A stretch of 64,000 nt of DNA from Anaerolineaceae bacterium (lineage in GTDB: Bacteria; Chloroflexota; Anaerolineae; Anaerolineales; Anaerolineaceae). The notes beneath the pieces are model-generated. The model did no database searches. It worked only from the letters and a program-made list of their open reading frames with translations, and was not told the origin of the DNA. The translations under genes were made by a program, and so were the position numbers. Position 1 is the stretch's first letter. Each line of letters begins with the position of its first letter. Below, piece by piece: positions 42,444-52,234 of the stretch. The stretch covers positions 121,398 to 185,397 of the forward strand of contig JAENZI010000006.1 in NCBI GenBank assembly GCA_016841365.1, read 5' to 3'.

Positions 42444-44666
42444 ATGCCCGAAAACATGCCAATTTATCTTGATTACAACGCCACCACCCCTATCGCTAAA
42501 GAGGTTGCCGATGCAATGGCGCCCTTCCTTTACGGGCATTTCGGCAATCCCTCCAGCAGCCATCCTTTTGGCGTGCAGGCAAAATTAGCCATCGAAAATG
42601 CTCGCAAACAGGTTGCAGATATCCTCAATTGCCATCCTTACGAAATTTACTTCACCAGCGGCGGCACTGAGAGCAACAACTTCGCAATCCGCGGCTATGC
42701 CATGGCAAACCGGCACAAGGGAAAGCACATCATCACCAGCGCGATCGAACATCCAGCTGTTCTGGAGGTATGCCGCTATCTCGAAACCCAGGGCTTCAGC
42801 ATCACCTACCTACCTGTCGATAAATACGGCCAGGTTGACCCTGGCGAGCTTAAAAAGCACCTCACACCGGACACGATCCTGGTCAGCATTATGCACGCCA
42901 ACAACGAAGTAGGCACGATACAACCCATCCGGGCTTTAGCCGATCTGGCGCATGGAGTCGGCGCTGTGTTCCATACCGACGCAGCCCAATCGGTGGGGAA
43001 ATGGCCGGTGGACGTGAGGGATTTAGGTGTGGACATGCTCTCCATCGCGGGGCATAAACTTTACGCGCCAAAAGGTGTTGGTGCGCTTTATGTGCATGAG
43101 GGCTTGCAGCTTGAAAAGTTGATGTTTGGCGCAGATCACGAATCCAACAAGCGACCGGGCACTGAAAACGTGCTGGAGATCGTCGGCCTTGGCAAGGCAT
43201 GCGAAATTGCCAAGCGAGACCTTGAACGCAATATCTCTCACTTCACCCGCATGCGTGACCGTCTGCACGAGGGTCTGCAGGACGCTCTGCCAGAAGGTAG
43301 CTTTATCCTCAACGGCCACCCGGAGCAGCGCTTACCTAATACACTCAGCCTGGGTTTCTACATGGTAGAAGCCAATACCCTGCTTTCTGAGATCGGAGAC
43401 CAAGTTGCCGCATCTGCTGGGGCGGCGTGCCACTCAGATGAGATCGATCTTTCTCATGTGCTTGAGGCAATGGGCGTGCCGGTTGATTACGCCATGGGTA
43501 CCATTCGGTTTTCAGTTGGCCGCGGCACCACGGAAGAAGAAATCGATCGGGCAGTTCAGGTGCTGACCAAATCGCTCAGCGCTCTGATCCCCCAGATGGC
43601 ATCCGAGGAATCTCAGAAACCAGATGATGTGGGTGAGATAAAACTCACCAGGTATACCCACGGCTTAGGCTGCGCCTGCAAGCTGAGGCCGCAGGCACTC
43701 GAAAAAGTGCTGGCAAACATGCCCCTAATCGCTGATCCCAATGCGTTAGTGGATGCGTCCACCAACGACGATGCTGCTGTTTATCTCATCAACGAAACAC
43801 AAGCCATTGTGCAAACTGTAGATTTTTTCACACCGATTGTGGACGATCCCTACTGGTTCGGCGCCATTTCTGCTGCCAATTCGATCTCAGATATCTACGC
43901 GATGGGCGGGACGCCGCTATTCGCACTGAACATCGTCGGTTTTCCCTCCAACCGGCTTCCGCTGAGTGTGTTGGAGCAGATCCTGCGTGGTGCTCAGGAT
44001 AAAGCCCAGGAGGCTGGAATCGCCATCCTTGGCGGGCACACCGTGGATGACAGTGAGCCGAAATACGGCATGGCGGTTACAGGTATCGTCCATCCAGAGA
44101 AGATTTTGCGCAACAGCACAGCCCGACCCGGCGATGTGCTGATCCTTACCAAACCCCTCGGTTTGGGTATCTTGACAACAGCCCTCAAACAAGGCTTATT
44201 AGATCCATCCATTGAAGAGAAAATCATTCGGCTGATGGCAAAATTAAACAAGGACGCGGCTGAAAGCATGCACGAGGTTAATGTTTCAGCCTGCACCGAT
44301 ATTACAGGTTTTGGATTTTTAGGCCACTTGCATGAAATGACTGCCGGGTCAAAAGTGACGGCGGAAATCAACTTGGCGGCAATGCCCGTCCTTGAAGAGG
44401 CGCGCGAAATGGCTGCGATGGATATCATCCCGGGAGGGTCCCTCAATAACCTTGATTTTATTTCACCCCATGTCTCGTTTACAAATGAGGTTTCACGTGT
44501 AGACCGCATCATCCTGGCAGATGCGCAAACCTCTGGCGGATTGCTGATCAGCCTGCCCGAAGATCAGGCAGATATATTTTTGGCGAGCTTGAGCCAAAAA
44601 GGGATAGTGTCTGCTGTGGTCGGAAGAATTACGAATATGGGTGAAGGAAAAATAATTGTAAAATAA
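42444..44666 (+). CDS. Cysteine desulfurase (NifS-like) fused to selenide, water dikinase (SelD)
   Basis: A 740-residue fusion. Residues about 1-385 are a PLP-dependent desulfurase: PLP lysine K205 in SIAGHKLYAPKG and catalytic cysteine C329 in SAGAACHSDE. Residues about 398-740 are SelD, which makes selenophosphate from selenide and ATP: LTRYTHGLGCACKL aligns with the start of E. coli SelD, so C410, C412 and K413 match its C17, C19 and K20. A desulfurase can release selenium from selenocysteine and hand it to SelD, so the fusion suggests channelling. The cysteine position is Cys, not selenocysteine. The product feeds selenoprotein or 2-selenouridine synthesis; neither is encoded in this window. 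AAGGAGG lies five bases upstream of the ATG. Confidence 0.95.
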   Translation: MPENMPIYLDYNATTPIAKEVADAMAPFLYGHFGNPSSSHPFGVQAKLAIENARKQVADILNCHPYEIYFTSGGTESNNFAIRGYAMANRHKGKHIITSAIEHPAVLEVCRYLETQGFSITYLPVDKYGQVDPGELKKHLTPDTILVSIMHANNEVGTIQPIRALADLAHGVGAVFHTDAAQSVGKWPVDVRDLGVDMLSIAGHKLYAPKGVGALYVHEGLQLEKLMFGADHESNKRPGTENVLEIVGLGKACEIAKRDLERNISHFTRMRDRLHEGLQDALPEGSFILNGHPEQRLPNTLSLGFYMVEANTLLSEIGDQVAASAGAACHSDEIDLSHVLEAMGVPVDYAMGTIRFSVGRGTTEEEIDRAVQVLTKSLSALIPQMASEESQKPDDVGEIKLTRYTHGLGCACKLRPQALEKVLANMPLIADPNALVDASTNDDAAVYLINETQAIVQTVDFFTPIVDDPYWFGAISAANSISDIYAMGGTPLFALNIVGFPSNRLPLSVLEQILRGAQDKAQEAGIAILGGHTVDDSEPKYGMAVTGIVHPEKILRNSTARPGDVLILTKPLGLGILTTALKQGLLDPSIEEKIIRLMAKLNKDAAESMHEVNVSACTDITGFGFLGHLHEMTAGSKVTAEINLAAMPVLEEAREMAAMDIIPGGSLNNLDFISPHVSFTNEVSRVDRIILADAQTSGGLLISLPEDQADIFLASLSQKGIVSAVVGRITNMGEGKIIVK

Positions 44667-44740
44667 AGCCGGGTAGTGCAATTTAACAGGCTCTTTTGTA
44701 CAAAGAGAATTGAAACACAATAAATAAGGAGAGATGATAA

Positions 44741-45331
44741 ATGGATAACAAAGGCTCAATTCATCCCCCGCAACCCATCCCCTACCCCCACAACAACATC
44801 ATGAAACAGCTTTATCGCTTCCCGATTCTGCTCTACAGATTGGGTTTGGGAAAACAAATTGGTCAATATATTCTGATCATATCCACCAATGGGCGCAAGA
44901 CCGGAAAAGTACATCGAACCCCTGTCGAATTTCACCGCCATCAGGGCAGAATTTATGTGATTAGCGGTTTCGGTGAACAACCGGATTGGTATCGCAACCT
45001 TCAAGCCAATCCGCATGTGACGCTCAACACAGATCGTGGTATCATCTATGCGCTTGCACGCAAGCCTCAGGGTCAGCATGAATGGGACGCTGTTCTCAAC
45101 TATCTACGCACCAGCCCAATCACAAACCTGAGCCAGCAAGGCTTGATCAATCGGCTTGATGATCCCGAGGTACTCAAACAAATCCAGCAATGGCCGGTGA
45201 TGACATTTGATCCTGCTAATGAAGAAGGCCCGTCTCCTTTGACGGCCGATCTGGTTTGGGCATGGCCGTTGATCCTGTTGATCGCTGCGCTTAATATCTT
45301 GATCGCCTGGCTGGCAACACGAGACAAGTAA
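44741..45331 (+). CDS. DDN-family (F420-dependent nitroreductase-like) protein with C-terminal membrane helix
   Basis: A 196-residue protein. Residues about 20-135 match the deazaflavin-dependent nitroreductase (DDN) family: LIISTNGRKTGKVHRTPVEF and the closing GFGEQPDWYRNLQANPHV are diagnostic. Family members use the deazaflavin F420, or sometimes FMN or heme, to reduce quinones or other substrates. A membrane helix sits at the C-terminus (about 172-192), anchoring it to the membrane, which fits a quinone substrate. AGGAGA lies nine bases upstream of the ATG. No F420 biosynthesis gene is in the window. Confidence 0.88.
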   Translation: MDNKGSIHPPQPIPYPHNNIMKQLYRFPILLYRLGLGKQIGQYILIISTNGRKTGKVHRTPVEFHRHQGRIYVISGFGEQPDWYRNLQANPHVTLNTDRGIIYALARKPQGQHEWDAVLNYLRTSPITNLSQQGLINRLDDPEVLKQIQQWPVMTFDPANEEGPSPLTADLVWAWPLILLIAALNILIAWLATRDK

Positions 45332-45523
45332 ATCCCTTCTTGGTTGTAGTTGCAAAGCACGGACTGACAAGCCAAGATTATTTAGGGCTGAGAATCGCAG
45401 TTGAAATTTGATGGCCTGTGTATAAAATTAAAACAAAAGACCTGATAAAATCTATCCTGGCGTGCCAGAAATCATCCTATATTAAGTTATATCGTCATTT
45501 ATAGAGAGAGAAAGAGGAAAAAC

Positions 45524-46435
45524 ATGACAATCATTAATGTAACCGATATATCAAAGCGGTTTGGTAACACCCAGGCAGTTGATCACCTCAGTTTTGAGGT
45601 CAACCCTGGTGAGATCTTTGGGTTACTGGGGCCGAACGGCGCCGGGAAAACAACTTCGATCCGCATGATCCTGAATATCTTCCAGCCTGATTCGGGCAAA
45701 ATCTCTGTGCTGGATGGCCCAATGACTGAAGAGAAAAAGAACCACATAGGCTACCTGCCAGAAGAGCGCGGCTTGTATCAGGATATCCCCTTGGAACGCT
45801 GCCTTGTTTTCCTGGCAACCCTCAAGGGCATGGAGGAGCATACCGCCAAAGCAGAACTGGAAGATTATTTAAAGCGGTTTGACCTGTATGAATTTCGCGA
45901 CAAAAAGGTCAAAGAGCTCAGCAAAGGGATGCAGCAAAAGGCGCAGCTCATTTCAACTTTGGTGCACGATCCTCAGTTGGTCATCATTGACGAACCTTTT
46001 ACCTCGCTTGACCCGGTGAATACGGAAATGGTCAAAGACCTGCTGGAGCAAAAACGTGATGAGGGTAAAGCGATCATCATGTCCACCCATCAAATGAACC
46101 AGGTTGAAGAACTCTGCGACCGCATCCTGCTGATCGACCATGGTCAGCGCGTTCTGTACGGCACCTTGCAGGAGATTCAGAACAAATTCGCCTCTCGCGA
46201 TATTCTGGTCACACCACTTAACACCATGCCAGAGTCCATTAAGGGTGTTCGAGAAATTAAGAAATTAAATGGGCGTTACTTCCTGGCTTTAGAAGAGGAA
46301 GCAGAGCCCAACCAGATCCTCAAATCCCTGATCAATGCAGGTGTGGAATTGACCGAGTTCGAAATTGCTGTCCCGCCGCTGAATGAGATCTTTATTCAGG
46401 TGGTCAAAAAGCAGGAGGCAGTCAAACATGACTAA
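45524..46435 (+). CDS. ABC transporter ATPase (NatA/DRR-like)
   Basis: A 303-residue single NBD with Walker A GPNGAGKTT, signature LSKGMQQKAQLI, Walker B LVIIDEPFTSLD and the switch histidine in STHQMNQ. The extra ~80 C-terminal residues form the small domain seen in NatA-type exporters. It is followed by two ABC-2 permeases with overlapping start codons, so all three genes form one export system, possibly for sodium, lipids or toxic compounds. A single-NBD protein must form a homodimer or pair with itself across the complex. Confidence 0.94.
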   Translation: MTIINVTDISKRFGNTQAVDHLSFEVNPGEIFGLLGPNGAGKTTSIRMILNIFQPDSGKISVLDGPMTEEKKNHIGYLPEERGLYQDIPLERCLVFLATLKGMEEHTAKAELEDYLKRFDLYEFRDKKVKELSKGMQQKAQLISTLVHDPQLVIIDEPFTSLDPVNTEMVKDLLEQKRDEGKAIIMSTHQMNQVEELCDRILLIDHGQRVLYGTLQEIQNKFASRDILVTPLNTMPESIKGVREIKKLNGRYFLALEEEAEPNQILKSLINAGVELTEFEIAVPPLNEIFIQVVKKQEAVKHD

Positions 46436-47642
46436 GATTTGGAAGATCATCAAATATGAATATACGCGCCATGTCTTTCAAAAGCGCTTTTTGTTCAGCC
46501 TGCTCAGCCTGCCTGTCTTCGTCCTCGTGATGGTTGGGGTGGCTTTTATTGCTGCCTTCTTTTCAATCGATACCAGCCCGGTTGGCTATATGGACCCTGG
46601 CGGGATGCTCGAGAACGCCGTCAGGGAAGAAATGGATGACAGCATCTTCGACCCGCAAATTGAATTTCTGCCATACCAAGACTTGGCGCAAGCCGAAGCA
46701 GATCTGCAGGCAGGTGATATCCAGGCGTACTACATCTTGCCAGAATCGTATGAACAGGCATTGCAGGTGGAATTGGTCTTCTACGATGAACCTGCCGGAG
46801 AAATTCAAAGCCAGTTCAATGATTTTCTGACGGACAACCTTACTTTGCATGATAACCTTGACCCTCAAATTGAAGCGCGGCTCGAAGATGGCAGCCTAAT
46901 CACCATGAAAGCAGTAGATGGCAGCCGCGAAATGCGCCAGGATCAATGGTTCGTGGTGCTCATCCCAATCATCGCCGGCATCATGTTCTTTGTGGTCATC
47001 ATGACCAGCGGCGGTTACTTACTCCAGGCGGTTGTGGAAGAAAAAGAAAACCGGACGATGGAAATTGTGATCACCTCGGTGTCACCCAACCAGTTGATGA
47101 CCGGCAAGATCATCGGCAATATCGCCGTCGGTCTGACCCAGCTCGTCGCCTGGTTGATCTTTGCCTGGATCGGGCTTAAAGTGGGCGGCCAATTTTGGCC
47201 TGTCTTGCAAGATTTCTCTTTACCGGCAAACTATGTCGCCGTTCTATTATTAGTCTTGCTCCCCTCTTTTGTGATGATTGCAGCCTTGATGGCGGCCATT
47301 GGTGCCACAATGACAGAGCTGCGTGAAGCACAACAGGTGCAGGGACTGTTTTCACTGACCATCATGGTGCCCTACTACCTGTCATCATCACTCATGATGA
47401 ACCCCAACAGCCCACTGGCAATTGGCTTGAGCTACTTCCCGTTAACCGCACCGGTGACGATATTGATGCGGTTTTCATCTACCGTCATCCCGGTTTGGCA
47501 GATTGCCATTCACATCTTACTCCTGATCGCCTTTGCTGCTGCTGCCATTTGGTTTTCGGGGCGCGCCTTCAGAATGGGCATGTTGCGATACGGTAAGAAA
47601 CTATCACTTAAAGAAATTTTCGGAAAGGGTGTGGAAAAATGA
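46428..47642 (+). CDS. ABC-2 family permease (NatB-like) 1
   Basis: A 404-residue permease with an N-terminal membrane segment, a large external domain (about 45-175), and five more membrane segments; the segment before the fold, EEKENRTMEIVITSVSPNQLMTG (in shortened form EKENRTMEIVITS), is characteristic of NatB-like exporters. Its ATG overlaps the end of the ATPase gene by eight bases. It likely pairs with the following permease as a heterodimer. Confidence 0.88.
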   Translation: MTKIWKIIKYEYTRHVFQKRFLFSLLSLPVFVLVMVGVAFIAAFFSIDTSPVGYMDPGGMLENAVREEMDDSIFDPQIEFLPYQDLAQAEADLQAGDIQAYYILPESYEQALQVELVFYDEPAGEIQSQFNDFLTDNLTLHDNLDPQIEARLEDGSLITMKAVDGSREMRQDQWFVVLIPIIAGIMFFVVIMTSGGYLLQAVVEEKENRTMEIVITSVSPNQLMTGKIIGNIAVGLTQLVAWLIFAWIGLKVGGQFWPVLQDFSLPANYVAVLLLVLLPSFVMIAALMAAIGATMTELREAQQVQGLFSLTIMVPYYLSSSLMMNPNSPLAIGLSYFPLTAPVTILMRFSSTVIPVWQIAIHILLLIAFAAAAIWFSGRAFRMGMLRYGKKLSLKEIFGKGVEK

Positions 47643-48895
47643 ACAAAATTTGGATCGTATTTAAAACAGAGTTCATCAACACCATTACACGCCGCTCCTT
47701 TTTATTGACCCTGATCCTTGTTCCACTGGTTCCTGCCCTGATTTTGGGTGCCATCTCGTTATTTGATGTGGATATTTCCCAAGGGCAGGAAGAAGAAACA
47801 ACACTATTAGAAAACGAGATATCTGAAGGATATATTGACCAGGCAGGCATCATCAAAGAATTGCCTGCGTGGATCACTGAGGAACGCCTGGTTGAATTCA
47901 ACTCAGTTGAAGAAGCTCAACAAGCCATCACCTCTGGGGAGATCACGGGCTATTATATTGTTTTCGAGGATTATCTTGAAAGCGGTGAAATCACCTATGT
48001 GACTGAGGATTTCAGCCCTATGACGGCGATGGAAACCACAGGCACCCTTGAGATGGTTATTGAATACAACCTGATAGGGGCAGACCAGGTACGTTATGAA
48101 ACTTACCTCAACCCCATCCAGGTGGAATATGTGAACCTATCTCCTGAGAATATTGACCAGGATGATGACAACATGTTCGCTTTCTATGTGCCCTATGGGG
48201 TAACGATGTTGTTCTACATTGTGATCATCACTTCCGCCAGCTTGATGATGAATAGTGTTGCCAAAGAAAAAGAAAACCGGGTCATGGAGATCTTGATGAG
48301 CTCGATCAAGCCCAATCAACTCCTGGCTGGCAAAATCCTTGGCCTCGGATTGGTCGGCCTGGTGCAGATGGTCGTGTGGTTGGGTTCAGCATTTGTTATG
48401 CTGCGTTTAGGCGGCACCACGCTGAACATCCCACCTAATTTACAGCTCCCTCCGGCAATCCTCTATTGGGGCATTCCGTTCTTCATCCTGGGTTATTTGT
48501 TGTATGCAGCTATCATGGCAGGTGTAGGCGCACTGGTCCCCAATATCAAAGAGGCCAGCCAGGCGACGTTCATCATCATCCTGCCGATCCTGATACCCCT
48601 CGTGTTGGTGAGCGCCATCATTGAATCCCCGGATGCAGCGCTGCCTACCATTCTGAGCCTGATCCCATTCACTGCACCCAACACAATCATGACACGCATC
48701 GCTGTTACCCAGGTGCCGATCTGGCAGATCCTGTTATCCCTTGGTCTGCTGATCATCACCGTCATCCTCGTGATCCGCGCCGTGGCAGGGATGTTCAGGG
48801 CAAGCTTACTATTGACCGGGCAAAAATTTAAAATCGGGTTGTATCTAAAAGCACTCTTAGGAAAAGACCTCGAAACAAAAGAAACAACAGGCTGA
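47639..48895 (+). CDS. ABC-2 family permease (NatB-like) 2
   Basis: A 418-residue paralogue of the preceding permease with the same layout: one membrane segment, an external domain of about 150 residues, and five segments including the EKENRVMEILMSSIKPNQL element. The ATGA overlap with permease 1 shows coupled translation. A strong terminator follows. Two different permeases rather than one suggest an asymmetric export channel. Confidence 0.88.
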   Translation: MNKIWIVFKTEFINTITRRSFLLTLILVPLVPALILGAISLFDVDISQGQEEETTLLENEISEGYIDQAGIIKELPAWITEERLVEFNSVEEAQQAITSGEITGYYIVFEDYLESGEITYVTEDFSPMTAMETTGTLEMVIEYNLIGADQVRYETYLNPIQVEYVNLSPENIDQDDDNMFAFYVPYGVTMLFYIVIITSASLMMNSVAKEKENRVMEILMSSIKPNQLLAGKILGLGLVGLVQMVVWLGSAFVMLRLGGTTLNIPPNLQLPPAILYWGIPFFILGYLLYAAIMAGVGALVPNIKEASQATFIIILPILIPLVLVSAIIESPDAALPTILSLIPFTAPNTIMTRIAVTQVPIWQILLSLGLLIITVILVIRAVAGMFRASLLLTGQKFKIGLYLKALLGKDLETKETTG

Positions 48896-48913
48896 ATCCA
48901 TCAAGACCTAACG

Positions 48914-48949
48914 AAGCGGCGTTGGCACTGGTCAATGCCGCTTTTTTTA
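48914..48949 (+). terminator. Terminator of the exporter operon
   Basis: An 11-bp stem (AAGCGGCGTTG / CAATGCCGCTT, one G-T pair) with a T-run. Confidence 0.85.
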
Positions 48950-49031
48950 TTCCTCACTGAATCAATAAATTTGGAACTAATTTGGGTGATATTTCGTCTA
49001 ATATAAAGAACAAGCACTTGAGAAAAAGTGA

Positions 49032-49061
49032 TTGAAAACTTGACAACGCAAGTGATTTCAA
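49032..49061. repeat. Imperfect inverted repeat before the NBR1-Ig lipoprotein
   Basis: TTGAAAACTTG pairs with CAAGT-GA-TTTCAA across a six-base loop. It includes a TTGACA. It could be an operator or leader hairpin; no matched -10 at the usual distance was found. Confidence 0.3.
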
Positions 49062-49126
49062 AAATAAACAAAATATTATATAATTTAAGTATTGCAATAG
49101 AAGCAACTATTGCCAGGAGAAGAATC

Positions 49127-50290
49127 ATGAATAAGAAAATCCTCATCTTCAGTTTTGTTTTAGTTTTCAGCATTCTGCTGACCGGGTGTAACTTCCCGGG
49201 TCAGGCAGAACCAACAACGCAGGTGGATATGCTCAACACCGCTGCGGCGCAAACCATTCAGGCGCAGCAAACCATCATCGCGCAGACCAGTCAACCCAAT
49301 GAACCGTGGGCAACGGCTACATCCCTGCCGGTGATCACTCAGGAAGGTGTCACACCGGAGGCGACAACCGCCATCCCGACCTTTACAGCGCAGCCCACTG
49401 CGACCAGTGTCCCGGTCAATACGGCAACGCCGACACCCTATGTTGAATGCAATGTCGCAGGTTTCGTCTCTGAAACCATCCCCGATGGCACAGATTTTGA
49501 TCCTGGTGAGTCTTTCACCAAAACCTGGACGTTGAAAAACACTGGGTCATGCACCTGGAACCAGGATTATGATGTGGTCTTCTATGATGGCTACGCCATG
49601 AATGCCCCCGCCGCAAAGCAGCTCACCACCGGCACAGTCGCACCCGGGCAATCCATTACAATCTCTCTTGACCTGAAAGCCCCGCTGGCTGCTGGCCGCC
49701 ATCGCGGCGACTTCAAACTGCGCAATGCAAATGGCGTATTGTTCGGGATCGGATCCGATCATAAGACCTTCTGGGTTCAAATTGATGTGGAAGGTACCCT
49801 GTATGATTTCGCCAAGAACTACTGCGCTTCTGGTGCGGTGTGGTCGAGCGGTGCAGGAACCTTACCCTGCCCGGGCAGCTCTGGCGATAGCCGAGGATGG
49901 GTTTTCAGAATTGACAACCCCCGCCTCGAAAACCTGGTCGTGGATGACGAACCCGGCCTGCAGGTTCAGCCGCAGATGGTCAATAATGGATGGATCAAGG
50001 GTGTTTACCCCAAGATCACGGTCACAGAAGGTGTTTACTTCAAAGCCATTGTCGGATGTTACGGCGGAACCAAGTGCGATGTGAATTTCAAGCTGAATTA
50101 CAAGGTCGACGGCGGCACCGAAAAGACATTGGCCACCTGGCACGAAATCCAGGACGGTAAATTCAACAAGGTGAGCGTAGACCTGAGCAGCCTGGCTGGT
50201 GAAGATGTTCAATTTATCCTCTTCCTGCAGGCGAATGGCAACGCTGACAACGACAAAGCCCTGTGGTTTGCACCAAGAATCGAACCCTAA
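49127..50290 (+). CDS. Lipoprotein with NBR1-type Ig domain
   Basis: A 387-residue lipoprotein (lipobox LLTGC). A Thr/Pro-rich linker follows residues about 25-105. The next domain (about 108-225) has the NBR1 Ig-like pattern: DFDPGESFTKTWTLKNTGSCTW, then AAGRHRGDFKLRN (quoted in parts), a beta sandwich found in eukaryotic NBR1 and in many bacterial surface proteins. A second beta-rich domain (about 230-387) contains WVFRIDNPRLENL and KAIVGCYGGTKCDVNF with paired cysteines. It is probably a surface-exposed adhesion or binding protein. AGGAG lies upstream of the ATG at 49127. A similar lipoprotein follows at 50471. Confidence 0.85.
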   Translation: MNKKILIFSFVLVFSILLTGCNFPGQAEPTTQVDMLNTAAAQTIQAQQTIIAQTSQPNEPWATATSLPVITQEGVTPEATTAIPTFTAQPTATSVPVNTATPTPYVECNVAGFVSETIPDGTDFDPGESFTKTWTLKNTGSCTWNQDYDVVFYDGYAMNAPAAKQLTTGTVAPGQSITISLDLKAPLAAGRHRGDFKLRNANGVLFGIGSDHKTFWVQIDVEGTLYDFAKNYCASGAVWSSGAGTLPCPGSSGDSRGWVFRIDNPRLENLVVDDEPGLQVQPQMVNNGWIKGVYPKITVTEGVYFKAIVGCYGGTKCDVNFKLNYKVDGGTEKTLATWHEIQDGKFNKVSVDLSSLAGEDVQFILFLQANGNADNDKALWFAPRIEP

Positions 50291-50310
50291 TGCTAAATCC
50301 ATAACGAATG

Positions 50311-50346
50311 AGCCGGCAAGAGAGTCCCTCCTGCCGGCTTTTGCTT
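50311..50346 (+). terminator. Terminator after the NBR1-Ig lipoprotein
   Basis: AGCCGGCA / TGCCGGCT stem with a 13-base loop and a T-rich tail. Confidence 0.75.
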
Positions 50347-50390
50347 TGCCTGCTTGTTCCACTCCAAAACAACCAATATCACATCCTAAC

Positions 50391-50418
50391 TTGACTTTTT
50401 TCGCCCATCACCTAAAAT
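50391..50418 (+). promoter_or_regulatory. Candidate promoter of the second lipoprotein
   Basis: TTGACT and TAAAAT with a 16-base spacer. Confidence 0.5.
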
Positions 50419-50470
50419 TGAAGGTTGACCAACTCATAAATAAACCGTTGGTCCGGAGGTAATAATTAAT

Positions 50471-51160
50471 ATGACAACGAAAACAAAAACAATGATTTTA
50501 GTTCTGCTGGCAATGCTGATCTCTGCAATGATCATCTCTGCCTGCGGGCCAAAAGAACCCGAAGTAGATATCGACGCCCAAAAGACCGGTTTTGCACAGA
50601 CGGCAGACGTCCAGGCATCAATGACGGCTGAAGCACGCCCCACGGCGACCGAAACGCCTGAACCATCACCAACTTTCACCAGCACCCCTGAACAATCGCC
50701 GACGCCAGAAGTAACCGCAACGGAGGCGGGTACAGCCACATCAACAGCTGCGGCAAGCGGTGCGGATGTTGCTGCATGGCGTGCGAACGATCCGCCAGAC
50801 AACACAGTATTTGCCCCCGGCGAGGAATTCACCGTCACCTGGACCATCGAAAACGTCGGCACATCCACCTGGACGAAGGATTATTACATCGAATTCACCT
50901 CAGGCGAACAAATGGGTGCCGAAGAACAGGTTTTCCTTCCCTATGCCGTCCCGCCAGGAACGAATGTGCAGATCAGCGTTGATTTTGTTGCACCTGACAC
51001 CACCGGTGAAAAACGCAGTGACTGGAAGTTGTTCAACGCCAACGATGTTTCTTTCTATGATTTTTATATCATCATTGAGGTCTCAGAATCTGGCGACAGC
51101 GAACCTGATGCCCCAACAGCCACAGCCGAACCAACACCAACAGCAACAACTGCGCCCTAA
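50471..51160 (+). CDS. Small lipoprotein with NBR1-type Ig domain and Thr/Pro linkers
   Basis: A 229-residue lipoprotein (lipobox IISAC). It has a first Thr/Pro-rich linker (about 50-95, pattern PTATETPEPSP), one NBR1-like Ig domain (about 98-205, with FAPGEEFTVTWTIENVGTSTW), and a second Thr/Pro tail. It is a shorter version of the preceding lipoprotein and probably arose by duplication. The Thr/Pro linkers are likely glycosylated or extended spacers through the cell wall. Its partners are unknown. GGAGG lies upstream of the ATG. Confidence 0.85.
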   Translation: MTTKTKTMILVLLAMLISAMIISACGPKEPEVDIDAQKTGFAQTADVQASMTAEARPTATETPEPSPTFTSTPEQSPTPEVTATEAGTATSTAAASGADVAAWRANDPPDNTVFAPGEEFTVTWTIENVGTSTWTKDYYIEFTSGEQMGAEEQVFLPYAVPPGTNVQISVDFVAPDTTGEKRSDWKLFNANDVSFYDFYIIIEVSESGDSEPDAPTATAEPTPTATTAP

Positions 51161-51172
51161 TTGATCAATTAG

Positions 51173-52228
51173 ATGGTTGACTTACTCCCGCTAAAAGAAA
51201 CCATAAAAACCGAGGCAAAACGCCTCGGTTTTAACCATATCGGCATTGCACCCTGCGCACCTGCACCGCACTATCGACAATTTCTTGAGTGGGTTACAGA
51301 AGACCACCACGCCGCGATGGACTATCTTGCCCGGGAAGACACGCTGGCAAAACGGGCAGATCCGGCGCTCATCCTGGAAGGCTGCCAGCGTGTGATCTGC
51401 CTGACGATGCCATATCAGGTGCCTCAAGCGGGATGGGACATAACCTTCCCAGGGAAAGGCAGAGTGTCGGCCTATGCCGTCACACAAGATTATCATCAGG
51501 TCATCTGGGAAAAATTACGCCAGCTTGAAGATTTCATCGCTGAACGTGCCGGCCCAGATGTGCGGACCAAGTCCTATACCGATACCGGGCCAATTCTCGA
51601 ACGTGACTTTGCCGCCACAGCCGGGATCGGTATTGCAGGCAAGAATAGCTGCTTGCTCATTCAGGGTGAAGGCTCTTATTTTTTCCTGGCTGAAGTATTG
51701 ACTGATCTCGAACTGCCTGTGGATGCACCTTACACGCGTGATTTGTGCGGAAGCTGCACTAGGTGCATTGACACCTGCCCCACCGCCTGCATCCTGCCCA
51801 ACCTAACCATCGCCACCGAACGCTGTATCAGTTACCTGACAATCGAGCACCGTGGCGTGACTTCGGACGAACGCAAAGCCGAAATTGGCACTTGGCTCTT
51901 CGGTTGTGATATCTGCCAAATGGTCTGCCCCCATAACGCCTTTCCTGAACACCAGGTGAGCCCGTTGGGTGAAGCGCTCCTCCCCGAACAGATTGACCTG
52001 ATCAGCCTGTTTGCGCTGGATGAAGAGGCGTTTGACGAAAAATTTGGCGAAACCCCGCTTGCACGCACAAAACGCATCGGCTTGCTCCGCAATGCCGCCA
52101 TCGTCCTGGGTAACCAGGTTGAAACTAAAGCTTTACCCGCACTCCAGAATGCCCTATCCCAGGAGACTGACCCCGGGTTACTGGACGCTTGCCGCTGGGC
52201 GATCGCCAAGATTAATCACACAAATTAA
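51173..52228 (+). CDS. queG: Epoxyqueuosine reductase
   Basis: A 351-residue cobalamin-dependent reductase that makes the last step of queuosine in tRNA. Two ferredoxin-type Fe-S clusters are visible: LCGSCTRCIDTCPTACI and the later CDICQMVCP. The N-terminal cobalamin domain starts GFNHIGIAPCAPA, and a HEAT-like helical domain closes the protein. The catalytic aspartate region is SYTDTGPILERDFAATAGIG. It is followed six bases later by a dihydrouridine synthase gene, forming a two-gene tRNA-modification operon. Confidence 0.95.
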   Translation: MVDLLPLKETIKTEAKRLGFNHIGIAPCAPAPHYRQFLEWVTEDHHAAMDYLAREDTLAKRADPALILEGCQRVICLTMPYQVPQAGWDITFPGKGRVSAYAVTQDYHQVIWEKLRQLEDFIAERAGPDVRTKSYTDTGPILERDFAATAGIGIAGKNSCLLIQGEGSYFFLAEVLTDLELPVDAPYTRDLCGSCTRCIDTCPTACILPNLTIATERCISYLTIEHRGVTSDERKAEIGTWLFGCDICQMVCPHNAFPEHQVSPLGEALLPEQIDLISLFALDEEAFDEKFGETPLARTKRIGLLRNAAIVLGNQVETKALPALQNALSQETDPGLLDACRWAIAKINHTN

Positions 52229-52234
52229 AGCCCT

